From Brasenia schreberi (lineage: Eukaryota; Streptophyta; Magnoliopsida; Nymphaeales; Cabombaceae): a stretch of 64,000 nucleotides of DNA. The position numbers were made by a program, and so were the translations under genes. The stretch spans positions 6,653,501 through 6,717,500 of the forward strand of contig JAYKKT010000036.1 in the NCBI GenBank assembly GCA_036023115.1, given 5' to 3'. Positions 1 through 11,816 of the stretch are shown in pieces (the first letter of the stretch is position 1; each line of letters begins with the position of its first letter). The notes beneath the pieces were generated by a model. That model searched no databases, was not told the DNA's origin, and worked only from the letters and a program-made list of their open reading frames with translations.

Positions 1-795
1 CTCCTAAACAAATCATCTCCCTTTGTAGAATCTTTTGAATCACCTTATCTAACTTTTCCCAAAAAGTTATCTTTATACTATCTTCTAGTCCTACTTGGGG
101 TGCGTAAGCACAAACTATATTCAAAACCTCTGCTTCTAACACTAATTTCAATATCATGATTCAATCACCATATTGTTGGATGTATACTAAACTATCCTTT
201 AAATCTTTATTTATGATAATACCAACTTCGTTACGAGCCTTTTCTTTACCTGAGTACTATAATTTAAAACCTATATCCTCTATCTCCTTTGCTTTTTCTC
301 CAACCCATTTTGTCTCTTGTAAACATAGAATATGAATCTTTTAACGAATCATAGTATCTATCACCTCCATTAACTTACCGGATAATATTCCAATATTCCA
401 AGAATCAATACGAATCTTATTATCTAGGACTAGCTTCCTTACCCCCCGCATCCGTCCATAATCAAAATACGGAGACCCTCACTGCAAATTATTAACTACA
501 TTCGGGTGGCAATGTAGCGGGACTAACTTCTTTACCCACAATCATCCATGATGTGGAAATTCTTTCTACAATTGATTCACTACATTCGATTACTTACTTA
601 TTACTGCATTCAGGCTCTACAGCACGTCGCTAGGAGGGGATGCCCCAAAGCAATGCTCATAATTTCTGTAATTCATGTTATAAAATCCGATGAAGTTTTA
701 CGCTGGCTGTCGAAAGCCTAACACAACCCTCCTCCTTTATCCGAGCTTGGGACCGGCAATGCAAGGGTGATCCCTTACATGGCGGAGTTATGGAG
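1..795 (-). mobile_element. 5' part of a decayed L1-like LINE (endonuclease region), cut by the window edge
   Basis: Read on the minus strand, the first ~430 bases encode a broken endonuclease/exonuclease/phosphatase-type domain of a plant LINE ORF2. Visible pieces are LCLQETKWVG (about 299-328), a stretch ending NEVGIIINKDL (about 190-225) and VCAYAPQVG (about 90-115), in the order expected of such endonucleases. In-frame stops at 341-343 and 257-259, plus another near 160, show it is dead. The 430-795 part reads as the leader: its first ~130 bases recur at 62843-62939, where they form the head of a deleted LINE. Reverse transcriptase would lie left of position 1. The family call rests on motif recognition; the exact clade is not determined. 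Confidence 0.75.
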
Positions 796-1600
796 TTGAT
801 GTGGATGCCGACCTAAATTCTTGTAGTCGTATATTTTAACCATGCAGAACAGTTTTCATTGATTCTTGTTCGATTGTTTATGAAAGAGAGAATACTTTGG
901 GATTTTACATGCAATAATTAATGAGTTGAGTATATATACTCATTTTGCCTTTGATTACGTTAAAGTTTTTCTTTCAATGACTTTTGATTGCACGCAAGAA
1001 AGGCATTATTTTAGTTTGTGAAAATGGTTTTGTATAAGAGATGAGATCATGTTGTGAGTGGGTTATTCGTAGCGCGTACCTTTATTCGATGGGTTATTAC
1101 CGGCTCAAATCCCACTGGCCCGGCCTCTCTCAACCTCTCTTTATGCACAGAAAGAGAAATCTCCATTCTGTATTATACGCATCCTATTCACATCTCTGTA
1201 TATAATACGAATCTGCCTCATTCAGGACAGGTTTCCACATGAGCGAGGGATCCCCTGGCCATGAACATCCTTAGTAGCAGCTTTTCTACCATGAATGAGG
1301 CAGTGGTTTCTTTTTCTAACTTCTATCTTGTTGTTCTCCTCACTGACCACATAGCAACCCACCTATACTTTGTACTGAACGCATTTCGTACACTTCACGA
1401 ATGCCGTGTAGTGAGACTACACATTGTGCCATTCGAATTGAGTCGTTGTCGATGACAACAATATATATATATATAACAATAACTAAGCCTTTTCCCAGAT
1501 GGTATATATATAATACAGAAAGTTGATTCGTCTTTCTCATGACTATGTTCAGTGACCGCCTCTCTCTCTTTAGAATTGTGGGTGTCTCGAAGAATTAAAA
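796..1600. repeat. Dispersed repeat, copy 1 (matches 10820-11370)
   Basis: From the phrase gtggatgccgacctaaattc onward this segment can be aligned by eye with 10820-11370 in the same orientation, including TTTTCATTGATTCTTGTTCG, a TGAGTTGAGTATATATA stretch and the AAATCTCCATTCTGTATTAT stretch. Point differences and small indels are scattered throughout, so the copies are old. Copy 1 carries an extra ~290 bases (1209-1500). No coding capacity is seen. The family is not recognised; a long terminal repeat or non-autonomous DNA element are both possible. Confidence 0.7.
1209..1500. mobile_element. Insertion inside the dispersed repeat, with LINE-tail sequence
   Basis: Copy 2 (10820-11370) lacks this block. 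The block is flanked by GTATATAATAC on the left (1198-1208) and a slightly longer GTATATATATAATAC on the right (about 1501-1515), which looks like a target-site duplication. Near its right end it holds aacaataactaagcctttt, the complement of the LINE 3' tail found elsewhere in this window. The rest is unassigned, so it may be a rearranged LINE fragment or a composite. Confidence 0.45.
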
Positions 1601-1715
1601 GAAAGATGCAAGTGTGGATCAATTGCATCGAGTCTAGGAGGAAACCGAACCAAGTCAGGTGGGAGCCGGCTGGGTCAAATGAGTAAGCCCTTGAAAACCT
1701 CAAATGTGTGTATGC

Positions 1716-1717
<2 letters not shown>

Positions 1718-1781
<64 letters not shown>
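1718..1781. repeat. (CT)n microsatellite followed by (TA)n
   Basis: About 64 bases of uninterrupted CT dinucleotides run directly into a short TA run. This is a simple repeat with no coding frame of interest. Confidence 0.97.
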
Positions 1782-1784
<3 letters not shown>

Positions 1785-1789
1785 ATATA

Positions 1790-4700
1790 TATATACCAGA
1801 ATGGACGCCCATACTAGGTGAAGATGGGGTAATACGACCCCTGTAAATTTAAATATACATATTTATGGGCATGAGCAACACATGTTCATTAAGTATTAAA
1901 ATGCAACCTTATATATAAGTATATATCTTACCAGAGGGACGTCTGGTAGTAGTTGGGCAAGGGCAAGTGCAAGGTCAATTAAATGTATGTAGTCTTCATA
2001 TGGGAAAAAAGTAAGGCTTTGACGACCAAATATAGCTTGAGATATACACATATTTATATGCATATACCCTCTACATACATAAACAAGAAGCATATTATAT
2101 ATATAATGAAAAGCGGGGCCTTATAGGGATGTCCAAAACCGAGTCAGGGCTTCTTTGGACCATATGTTTCCCTATATATATAATGTGGGGAATAGAACTC
2201 AAGTTGGGCTTAGTAGGGCATGACCATAGCAAACATGGGCTAACCGTAGGTCAAGTTATTTGAAGCAGGGCGCAGCATAGACTGAAATGTTCAAGCGTTA
2301 CTGCACAGTGAATTCTCAAGAGAAACTTGGGGCAGCTTCGGACCAGCCGGAAAACGTGAGGAATCGGTCGGAATCCGGTGAGTTCACCTATTTTTCAGAT
2401 TTTTGTTTTTTTTAGATTTTTGATGAAAAAACTTGTTGAAAATCATCATTTTGGGCTTGGATCGAAGGTTTGAGGTAGAACTAAGTGTTTTGGCAGGTTG
2501 GGTAAGTGAAGTGTGTTGATTTGGCTAGAAAACGGTTCCAATTCGCCGGATTTTTCATTTTTTACAACATTTTCTTTTCACTTTCATTTTTTGGCGAAAT
2601 GCCACTGCCGGTGGTTGTTGCTGACCTTGGTCGAAAGAGGGGAGGTAGAAGAAGAGGGAGACTACCTTGGCCAATCTTAATCGTCGTCGAAATCCGGCGA
2701 AATCGATGCTGGAAAACCATGGGAACTGGCCCTTTTGGGCATGTCCCTCGTGTTCGTGTCGGACACGGCGTATCGTGTCTAAAATATCATGAACCAACAC
2801 TGGTTCATGTCGTGTCCTCATATCGCATGTTAAAAACCAGTTCTGTGTCAAAACATGTTTCGTGTCGGGTTCTGTATCGGAAATGGGTCAAGATTGGTCG
2901 TGTCTTGAAATGAGTTTCTAGGTGGATTCTTGCAAGATCCAAAAATCCAACTCTCTTCCCCGTGCTAAAAGCCAAAGGTGGTTTCATTATGAACAATGCG
3001 ACATGAATCCATTTTACAAGCATGGTTCTTGCAAGAGATTCGAGATCCATTTTTCGAAAAGCTCAACTCTGGCAATATAAGGCAGTGAAATGAAAACCAG
3101 ACACGAGCACAACTAGAAAAGTTCATGTTCGGGTTACCTAATGTATGACGAATAAATTTTATTGTTGGGTTCTATTCATCTTGACCTGTTTTCTATTCAA
3201 ACATAAAATGGCATAACGCGAAATTTTACTTAAGTGGATCGTGTCAACCGGATTTATTTAGTTTTTTAAGGAAAATTCTAGACCGGAATATGATTCTCAA
3301 AGAAGATGGATGCCTTACAGCAGATCCAAACTGTATGGGGTTCAGATGATGGAATCCCCCTTTTGGCATATGATAGAGCCACCGAAAAATATGGATTCCC
3401 CAACTCCCCCTTTTTCTTTTTATTTATTTAATTATTTATTTTATAAACATAAGAGCAGGAGGATTGAGACAAGGAGTACGTGGAAAGAGGAAAAGGAAAA
3501 GGTGTGTTCGGGTCGAAAAGGGATCCAAACACCACATTGGCAATCCAAATTCCTACTTTAGTGGTCAACTCGTTCAGTTTCTAACCATTTCCTCCCACCA
3601 ATATGGGCTTATCTACTAGCTAGCTGCAAGTGGGTCGGATTAGTTCCGATCTTTTGTCAGAATCGTTTGCTTTCAAGTCAGGTCTGGATCTGGGCCCACA
3701 TCTGTTTGGCGGATCTGGATCCTTAAAGACTTCAAATCCTCAAAAAGGTCCAAAATACAGGGAATGCTGACTCTGACGGTGCGCAGCATGTGGCTTATTG
3801 GATGGAAAGTACATTCCTCTAAGAATTACTTCTTGTAAGGATGAATCTGATCAAGGGTTGTTATTTTGTGCTTCAGGTGGTGTTTGTCTCATGCCTGTTT
3901 TGTGTCAAAAACAGGTTGAAACGAATGCAACCCAACTCTCTCTAGGTCGTTTGGGTGGATAGTAATATGGTGTTCATATAGGTTATGATATCATGTCCAA
4001 AATTGCCACCAGCAGTTTCATATTATGTGTTGTGCATTACTCTTATTTATGTCAAAAACAGGTCAACTCGAACATGGGCCCCATTTTTTCTTGCATCACC
4101 TTATGTGGACACAATTATATGTTCTTTTCAGGTCATCTTTGTGTCTTGGTTTCGTGTCTTGAACATGACCCATCTATGGCTATAAGAGCAAATTGATTGT
4201 GTGCATGTTATTAGATTTCTTTTTCTTGTAATAGTATCAAGATTTCATACTATTATGTCGAGGTGATATAACTTAAACTGAAATATAATTAGGAGACCAT
4301 GAGCATGCAAAGAAAGGTATACAATGAGCTTATTAGAGAAAACTCTAGGGCATAGTTCATGCGCAAACTAATTCATGCTTAAATTAACTTAAAAAATCTG
4401 TGATCAACATTCAAGTTTGAATTTGAAGAGCATTTAATGCACATTGTCATTGAATGCTAGAAGTATGAAAAATAAAATAATAATTTTTATTTTTTAAATT
4501 CAAATCTTTACCATTGATCAAACTAATCAAATAATAAAGATATTTAAGTGGATTTGACAATAGATGGATGTGCACATATACTAATTGTTGGAGAAAACTG
4601 AGAGTAACACCACTAGCATGTAAAATAAAGAACGCACTTAAGATATTTTTTATACATGAAGAGATGACCAAAATGACGGCCTCGTGTAAAGTTGCCAAGT

Positions 4701-5860
4701 AAGTTATAGGAATTGCAAGGAAACGAAAAACAATCACACTAAAGAGATCCATAAGGGTGATAGTGCTATTTCAATATTAAATTCTAACAACAGACTAAAA
4801 TAAAGCTTATGAATCCATGTTAGCCAGCCCTCACTCCGTACAGGCCCGATCTCTCTCTTCCTCTCTCTCTACATTATATGTGTGTTAGAAAACTTATTAT
4901 TGCACATCTCTAACAATGAATACTTATGTCCTCTCATTGTTTTTTTAAGTATATCATTGTTTAAAAATATATATATATTTTTATTACACTTGTACTAGTA
5001 AAAAGTAGTAAGTGAGCGTAAGTATTTATTGACACACATGAGCAACATCCAATTACTCTCTCTCCTTTCCGTTTTCTCTCTCTCTCTCTTTCTCTTTATA
5101 TATATATATATATATAGCAGCAGTCATGGGCGGCAGCTAGTTTTACATTTGAGTTCGTGGGTGGATTTCAATTATCAGGTCCAATCTTATTGAGACGAGA
5201 AGGACCTAAACTGAACTGGCATTAGCTAAACGCGTTACTGACGACTAAGAATTCATGTAGCTGACCCGATGTAGTTGACCCGATTTAGGGTAGCAGAAGG
5301 TTTGATTTTGGTGTTGAAATGAGCCCTGACTAGTTTGGAAATGCGTATCCAAGATCCATGAGGAGCATCCGAGATCCAAATCCGGTCGCAGATAAGAAAG
5401 GTATTTGTCTTTGAATTGGGTACTTCGTGATGGCCCTACATGAACGTGGCAGTCACGTCACGTCAAGCAATTCCGCGCTGTTTCGCACGTGCTATCTACG
5501 TGGATCGCCGTCAGCATGAGTTACTGCCGTCCTTTCACACCGGTCCCGCTGAAGCAACGGCGTGATGCTCTGACTGACGCCGACCTCCCAACAATGTTTG
5601 CCGTTTAAGTGATGAACGAACGGAACGGAGTCCTCCTTTGCCTGCTCAAAGTTGTCAAAGTCCGAGTCCGTCACGGAAGATGAGATGTCGATGGTCAAAT
5701 AAGTAGGTTATTTTTTTATTAATATAAAAGATTAAATATTCTTGTATTTACAGAGCAAATGACTAATTATAATTTCAAGCCCTTTGAAGAAAAAAATAAT
5801 TAATGATTAAATGCTTGAAAATTGAAATAAATAATCAAGCCTTTTTAATATATAACATTG
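1790..5860. other. Intergenic DNA without a supportable gene
   Basis: Open frames here are short, lack splice-linked partners and resemble nothing I recognise. The stretch contains short CT/TA runs (about 4853-4872 and 5070-5117) and an AT-rich block at 4400-4580 that resembles 26530-26690 (shared phrases AAGATATTTAAGT and TTCAAATCTT). Around 5443-5505 several ACGT-core motifs cluster (see findings). Nothing else was seen. Confidence 0.6.
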
Positions 5861-6099
5861 TTTTTGCTAAGATTGTGAGGTTGAAGCCGGATGCACGCCC
5901 AAGGTGTTGAACTCGTGACCTTCAATATATGAAATTTATGTTGCTCTCAAACTACCCCCAAAAAAGTGCCAACAGACCTACTGGTTGGGATGTGAACTCT
6001 AAGGAAACTTGGAGTTTATGGTCCTGAGTTCAATAGTTCATGGGTCTGCCAAATGCAACTCTTGGCTATATAAGCAAAAGTAAATGCAGTTAGGTGTAA

Positions 6100-6336
6100 T
6101 AACTGCAGAAGAAGTCGGCGAAGGGGTCAACTCAAAAGAACCTTTAACTTGAAGGTCGTGAGTTTGATCCCCAAAGCTTGCATATCTCATAGGTTCTCTC
6201 TAACCTAGTTCTTTTTTTCTTACAAGAGGCCGAAGCCTAACACACATACCCATACATGCACCCTCTAGGAGTCGAACTCCCCACCAGCAGTGACAATACT
6301 AGAGCGCCTTGCTGTTGAGCTAACGCTCTAAAATAT
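6100..6336. mobile_element. Two adjacent tRNA-derived SINE remnants
   Basis: At 6225-6336, on the minus strand, the order is an A-box-like GTTAGCTCAACAGCAAGG, then a B-box-like GGGGAGTTCGACTCC, then GTTAGGCTTCGGCCTC and an end resembling CTTGTAAG. The same layout recurs at 16145, 26160, 27505, 34692 and 34933. At 6100-6215, on the plus strand, a different unit has a B-box-like AAGGTCGTGAGTTTGATCCC, also echoed near 28145. These are internal pol III promoter layouts of SINEs, not functional tRNAs, because no cloverleaf can be folded. Confidence 0.65.
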
Positions 6337-7439
6337 AGAGATAGATAAAGTTTGAAGTCATAAAGTTTATAGAGTTAGTAAATATGCTTGAGATGGGATG
6401 ATGTTGGCTTATTTGTAAAAAAATGAGAAATGAAGATATCAATCCAATTAACTACTATTTGTAGGGTCTCTTAGGGGTTTAAGTGGCGGTGACACTTGTG
6501 ATACACCAGTTGGATCGAGGTGCATGACCAACATCTAGGAATGTCCTCGAGTAATGTTACCGACATTTGTATTGTTTGATTATGTTTAGTCTTACTCTCA
6601 CCTATCACCTCGATGATGATGATGTAACATCAAAGAGTGATTAAGATTTATATTTATTCGATGTGATGTCATTAAAACTTTTATTTATTTGATGTATGCA
6701 ATGTCATATCATATTTATTCTTCTTTTCTCTTTTCTTTTATGAACTCAATTAATCGAAAACTCATATAAAAGTGAATTGTTAATTGGGCCTAAGCAAATA
6801 CTATATATATACGAGGAATGCTATACATTTGATAGTTCGGGTTGTATAAGTTTCATAATTTATAATTCAATCAGTTCATGTTGATACTATCTTTTTCTTG
6901 TATGAAATTACACATTATTTCTTACAATGCAATAGTACAACAATACAATTAACATAGGTGAAAAATGGAGAGTGGAAGAATAGTAAGGAGAATAAACTTA
7001 TTTCAATCTCCCCATATGATAATATAATAGGAACCCCTGATGAGAATAGAGCTGAAAAGAACGAAAATTGACAATATAGTAAAGAGGCCAAGAGAGAGAA
7101 AGGGAGAAGAAGTAATCCAAAGACAGATAAAAGGAAAAATTCTGAAAAGAGAAAAAATGTGTGAGGAAGAGATCAACAAGACGGTAAAATGAGAAAGTGG
7201 GAGTATACTTCGAGGATCATTGTTTACAATATAAGCAATTTGTGAAGAGTAACTGTCGTTGAATTCGTCCTTTCCATCCTTCAATTCAACGTTTCGAGGC
7301 AGTGAGAGCGGACGAGGAGGAGGCGATAAGGCGGTGGGAAGGAAGAATCTCGAGAATGGGACTCCCATTCGACTGTCGACACCTTTCTTTAGTAGGGAGA
7401 ACGGATAACGCTCGTAACGCTCTCCAGTGGACTAACGCT

Positions 7440-7513
7440 CTCCTCTATAAAAGACGTTCCAATCCTCCCAAGATATTCCTTCCCTCTCTCTCTCTCTCAG
7501 AGAACACAGACCA
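7440..7513 (+). promoter_or_regulatory. TATA box and pyrimidine-rich 5' leader of the GH17 gene
   Basis: A canonical TATAAAAG lies at 7446-7453, about 60 bases before the start codon at 7514. A CT-rich patch (TCCCTCTCTCTCTCTCTC, about 7481-7498) sits between, as is common around plant transcription starts. Transcription would be expected to begin near 7475-7485; that position is inferred. Confidence 0.7.
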
Positions 7514-8783
7514 ATGGCATGTGCGATGCAGAGACGTCTCTGCAGTTATTACGTCTGCCTTCTCTTGCTAGTGGGTAACTCTCTATTTCTCTCTCTGTCT
7601 GTGTGTGTGGATATAATGCAATTGCTTCTTTTAGTTGGTCTGATCTATGCGTATCTTCATCCGTTCTTCTATTTGTGCAGGCGAATTGTTGCAAGGACAG
7701 ACAGAGAGCCTCACGGTGGGCATAAACTACGGTCAGATCGCCAACAACCTCCCGTCGCCGTCGCAAGTAGCCGTCCTCCTCCGTTCCCTCAATGTCCGTA
7801 AGGTGAAGCTTTACGACGCAGACCCCAACGTCCTGCGCGCCTTCGCCGGCACTAATGTCGAGTTCGTTGTCGGGATTGGCAACGAGTACGTCGCCAAGAT
7901 GACCAACCCTTCTTTAGCGCTCAATTGGGTCCAGCTGAACGTCCAACCTTACCTCCCTAACACCCTCATCTCTTGCATCACCGTCGGCAACGAAGTTTTT
8001 TCGGGCAATGACACCACCCTCATGGTCAACCTCCTTCCGGCGATGCTGAGTATTCACAACGCGCTCTCCACCCTCGGTCTTGCCGACCAGGTCACGGTCA
8101 CCACCGCCCATTCCCTCACCATCCTCTCCTCTTCCTACCCGCCGTCTGCCGGCGCTTTCCGGCAAGATCTCGCCCGGTATATGCAGCCACTAGTGAACTT
8201 CCATGCTCAGACGGGCTCCCCTTTTCTCATCAATGCCTACCCTTATTTTGCTTACAAAGGAAACCCGAATCAGGTCTCTCTCGACTACGTTCTGTTCCAG
8301 CCGAACCAGGGGGTTCTTGATCCTGTTTCGAACCTGCGTTACGATAACATGCTGTACGCCCAGATCGACGCGGTTTATGCTGCGCTGGAGGCGATGGGGC
8401 GGCCGGATGTGCCGGTACGGATATCAGAGACCGGGTGGCCGTCGAGAGGAGACCCTGATGAGGCCGGGGCCACGGCGGAGAATGCTGGGATTTATAATGG
8501 GAATTTGTTGAAGAGGATCGAGATGAAGCAGGGGACGCCAATGAGGCCTTCCGTGCCGCTGGATACGTATGTCTTTGCTTTGTTCAATGAGGATTTGAAG
8601 CCCGGTCCGACGTCGGAGAGGAATTATGGATTGTTTCATCCAGACGGCACTCCTGTTTACAACATTGGGCTCAGTGGGGTTCTTCCTGGATATTATGAAT
8701 CAGGGGCGTCGGGGAGGAGCAGCCAGGTAAGATGGATCACTCCTAACGTCTTCTCTGCCGCTTTTCTGTTTCTATGGTGGTGA
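7514..8783 (+). CDS. Glucan endo-1,3-beta-glucosidase (GH17), probably GPI-anchored or secreted
   Basis: The enzyme hydrolyses internal beta-1,3-glucan (callose) bonds in the cell wall or apoplast. Exon 1 is 7514-7574 (signal peptide, hydrophobic run YYVCLLLLV), intron 7575-7680 (GTAACT..TGTGCAG), exon 2 is 7681-8783, giving 387 residues. The GH17 start VGINYGQIANNLPSP follows the signal peptide. The general-acid Glu lies in TVGNEV (about residue 125) and the nucleophile Glu in ISETGWPS (about residue 270); FALFNEDLKPGP near the end is typical. There is no X8/CBM43 domain. The layout matches the glucan endo-1,3-beta-glucosidase 14-like subgroup. The unspliced end gives a hydrophobic tail (FSAAFLFLWW), consistent with a GPI signal. 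A strong donor at 8727 offers a second tail (see 9081-9146). The start ATG is preceded by a TATA box and leader. No lesions are visible. Confidence 0.93.
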
Positions 8784-9080
8784 TAATCGATTCGTTTTTC
8801 GGTCAAAATGAGTTTTGTATTGAAAAGACTGCTTTTGAATATATCCGGTTTCCTTTTACTGGTTTCTTGTTCCAAGTTTTTGTTTCTTTGGGTGCTTCTC
8901 TTTAATTATAGTTTTTGGTTAAAATTACCCAAAAAGGAGTTTCTGTGGATACGGAGTCATAGCATCTCTCAGCTTGCAGACGCTTGGTGTTCAATATTCC
9001 TCATGAATAATACATGATTTTACTCGCAATAGTTCTGTAAATCAGGTGCTCATATTTTTCTTTCTTGGGATTCCATGCAG

Positions 9081-9146
9081 ATATCCTGGACTCTGGGTTT
9101 TCTGACCATCATGGTGAGTATGATAATGTGGGCTCAATATTCTTAA
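9081..9146 (+). CDS. Candidate alternative last exon of the GH17 gene
   Basis: Inside exon 2 the sequence AGCCAG|GTAAGATGG (donor GT at 8727-8728) is a near-ideal 5' splice site falling exactly between codons. The sequence TTCCATGCAG ending at 9080 is a good acceptor. Joining them keeps the frame and gives 21 residues, ISWTLGFLTIMVSMIMWAQY plus Ser, then TAA. This is again a hydrophobic C-terminal tail, and the protein would be 390 residues. It may be the main form or an isoform; the sequence alone cannot decide. Confidence 0.55.
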   Translation: MSWTLGFLTIMVSMIMWAQYS

Positions 9147-9170
9147 TTAGTTGCCAATGGCAGCTTATAA

Positions 9171-9292
9171 GAACAAAGGGAGTTCGAAGCCTCGCAATGC
9201 TCTATCTAACAAGATTCATTCGCCTTCCCCTACAAGCTCTCTATTGAACAAAGTTCGAAGCCTCGCGGATGCTCTATCGAACAAGATTCAGT
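9171..9292. repeat. Short imperfect tandem repeat downstream of the GH17 gene
   Basis: The phrase GTTCGAAGCCTCGC followed by TGCTCTATC and AACAAGATTCA occurs twice about 70 bases apart. It lies in the presumed 3' untranslated or flanking region. No function is inferred. Confidence 0.7.
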
Positions 9293-10742
9293 ATGGTGAG
9301 TGCTTACTGATTTACGAATTCTATTCGTGATTTGATCGCTGCCCATTTGGAGTCCATGCTGCTTAGGCGTCATAGAGTGCACTTTGTGGTAACCAGGTAA
9401 TCTGTCGGACGAAAATGAACCTCACAAGAGGATAGGTTTCATGAAAAAGTTGAACTCTTGGAAAAAAAAAGTATGTGGTCATGACCACGGGTTTCCAGTC
9501 GGCAATCCAAACAGTGGACAATATTATCACTCCTTTTCGGTGCTCACCGAGATGTGGTGCAGATTTGGAATCTGGTTTCGGTTTCTGTAAGTGTCTCCGT
9601 GTGAGTTTGGCTCATCGCATGAGACAATCTAATCCGCATCTTTTTGTTGACGGAAAGATGATAAAAGGATGAACACGGACGGGGCCATGCTACTTTGTCC
9701 TCATTTCTATTGTCATAACTGCACCGCAAAATTAGGTAGGGCCTCTCTCTCTCTCTCTAAAGGAAATAGGCGATTAAGGGTGCTGGTCCAAACATAACCA
9801 ACAGTTCATGTGTAACGCTTGAAAGAGGCACAGGAGGGCCTAGTGTTGAAAGGGTCTATGCATCTTGCTCTTTTGAGTTAAAATGCTAATATGACACAAG
9901 ATTGAGAACCAAAGAATCAATTACAGCCCGTCAATTTTTCAGGAATCTGTATTCTTAGTGTAACTGCTTCCCACATACCACTTCTCCAAAGTGGTTTCTC
10001 TTGACATCTTTTCTCACCATTCAGTCAGTATAACCGACTAACCCTTTTCAGTAGAGAATAATTAAAATCCCTACCAGCTCAACCTATATTTGGCTCATGG
10101 CTGAAGGTCGTCACAACTCCCATACCATAGTCGGTGGCAAAGAGATTCTTTTCTTGTTCATTAGCTTTGCTTTTTTCACATGCATGTCAACATTATCGCA
10201 GACAAACGCATGCTCTCCTGTCCTCAGCTCTCAACTTCTTGCGTGTGATCTTGCATTTACATTCGACGATGAACACGTTATCCTAATTGACCCTACTTGC
10301 GATTTGGAATATCCAATTAGTGGCTCGTATAGTTTATGCCTAAAATAATGCTCATGAGTTGGCTTCTTTCGGAATTTCTGTGTATGAGATCTGCTGTGGA
10401 ATATCTGGAAACCACTAAAGAGATTTTGTGATAACAGTCTGCTTTTATTGATCACAGTTATTTTCGAATGCTTTTTATGTGTATAGTTGGTTATGATCTC
10501 TTGTCTTCATTCCTTTCAGGTGAAGAAGATTTTCTGGGGGAGATTCATCTGCAGTAGAGGAACAGCTTAGGTGGGTTTGTTTTCTACATGATGCTGCTCT
10601 GTGGAAAAACCATAAGGCATGTGCTTGATTGCCTGCAACCCATTCATTTGCGATGATTTTGTCATATTTTTAACACTCAATGCCTGCTGTATGGTCTTCC
10701 ATGGACGGGTATCCTGTAGAAAACACAACCTATAATGACCCG
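9293..10742. other. Non-coding flank of the GH17 gene
   Basis: A frame at 10097-10348 could encode 83 residues but shows no recognisable domain and no splice-linked partner. A short CT run lies near 9745-9760. I see no gene here. Confidence 0.5.
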
Positions 10743-10781
10743 TTTTCTGTAGGGCAGACCATCGGGCTGCCCTACAGAAAA
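10743..10781. repeat. Perfect 15-bp stem inverted repeat (hairpin)
   Basis: TTTTCTGTAGGGCAG is followed after nine bases (accatcggg) by its exact complement CTGCCCTACAGAAAA. It lies just left of dispersed-repeat copy 2. It could be the end of a small inverted-repeat element or a chance foldback; no longer precursor arms were seen. Confidence 0.8.
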
Positions 10782-10819
10782 TGAGCTCTACCTTATTATA
10801 TATATATTTTTTATTTACG

Positions 10820-11370
10820 GAGCTGAGGTGGATGCCGGCCTAAATTCTTGTAGTCATATATTTTAATCACGCAGAACAGTTTTCATTGATTCTTGTTCGA
10901 TTCTTTATGAAACAGGGAGCACTGTGGGCTTTCACATGCAATAACTAATGAGTTGAGTATATATATCATTTTGCCTTTGATTACGTTGAAGTTTTCTTTC
11001 GAGTGGCTTGTTGATTGCACGTGAAGAAGGCATTATCTTAGTTGTGAAAATGGTTTTGTATAAGAGATGGGATCATGATGTGTGGGTTATCCGTAGCGCC
11101 TGCCTTTATTCGATGGGTTATGACCAGGTCAAATCCCACTGGCCCAGCCTCTCTCAACCCATCTTTATGCACGCACGCACACACACACACACACACAGAG
11201 GTGGTCATTGAGCCATGGGAATGAGAAATCTCCATTCTGTATTATCCGCATCCTTTTCACATCTCTGTATATAATACAGAAAATGATATCTTTCCCATGG
11301 CTCTGTTCAATGACCGCGTGACCCTCTCTCTCTCTCTCTGTGTATATATATGGGTGCTATGAAGTAAAAG
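10820..11370. repeat. Dispersed repeat, copy 2 (matches 796-1600)
   Basis: It aligns with copy 1 in the same orientation from GGTGGATGCCGGCC to the CT-rich end near 11325-11340. It lacks the 1209-1500 insertion and instead has a (CA)n run at about 11171-11197. Non-coding. Confidence 0.7.
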
Positions 11371-11599
11371 AAGAGGCCCCAAAGACCCATTGTGGTAATA
11401 GGGTAAAAGCTTTCAAATAAAGAAAGCCATGTTGGTTCCAACCAAGCAGAGTTCTAACATCGGGTACGACCAATTCGAAACTACAGTTCGTTTCAGCAAG
11501 CAGATGACCTGGGCAGTGGTGGATACAGAAATCCATTCAAGGTGAGGCAGATACCCTGTGGTTACAATCGTGGGCCGTTTGACGAGGCAAGATAAAGTT

Positions 11600-11816
11600 T
11601 AACAGTGGATTGTTTTATACTCCATGGTTTTAACCATGGAACTATTCATGGCAAAGTATGATTCTGATCAGTGGTCCGAGATGATCTTTCCACAATAATT
11701 TTAGTTTAAACAGTGGATTGTTTTATACTCCATGGTTTTAACCATGGAACTATTCATGGAAAAGTATGATTCTGATCAGTGGTCCGAGATGATCTTTCCA
11801 CAATAATTTTAGTTTT
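11600..11816. repeat. Two-unit tandem duplication, 108-bp period
   Basis: The unit starting AACAGTGGATTG at 11601 is repeated from 11709 with only one or two substitutions. Each unit contains the inverted repeat CCATGGTT-TT-AACCATGG. The near identity indicates a recent duplication. Confidence 0.93.

Noticed and set aside
2506..2913. 135-codon open frame on the plus strand
   Set aside because: No recognisable domain, biased low-complexity start and no splice partner; the surrounding DNA has repeat-like phrases (for example CGTGTCGGACACGG).
10097..10348. 83-codon frame downstream of the GH17 gene
   Set aside because: It has a possible signal-like hydrophobic run but no family resemblance, no TATA or leader, and lies in repeat-rich flank.
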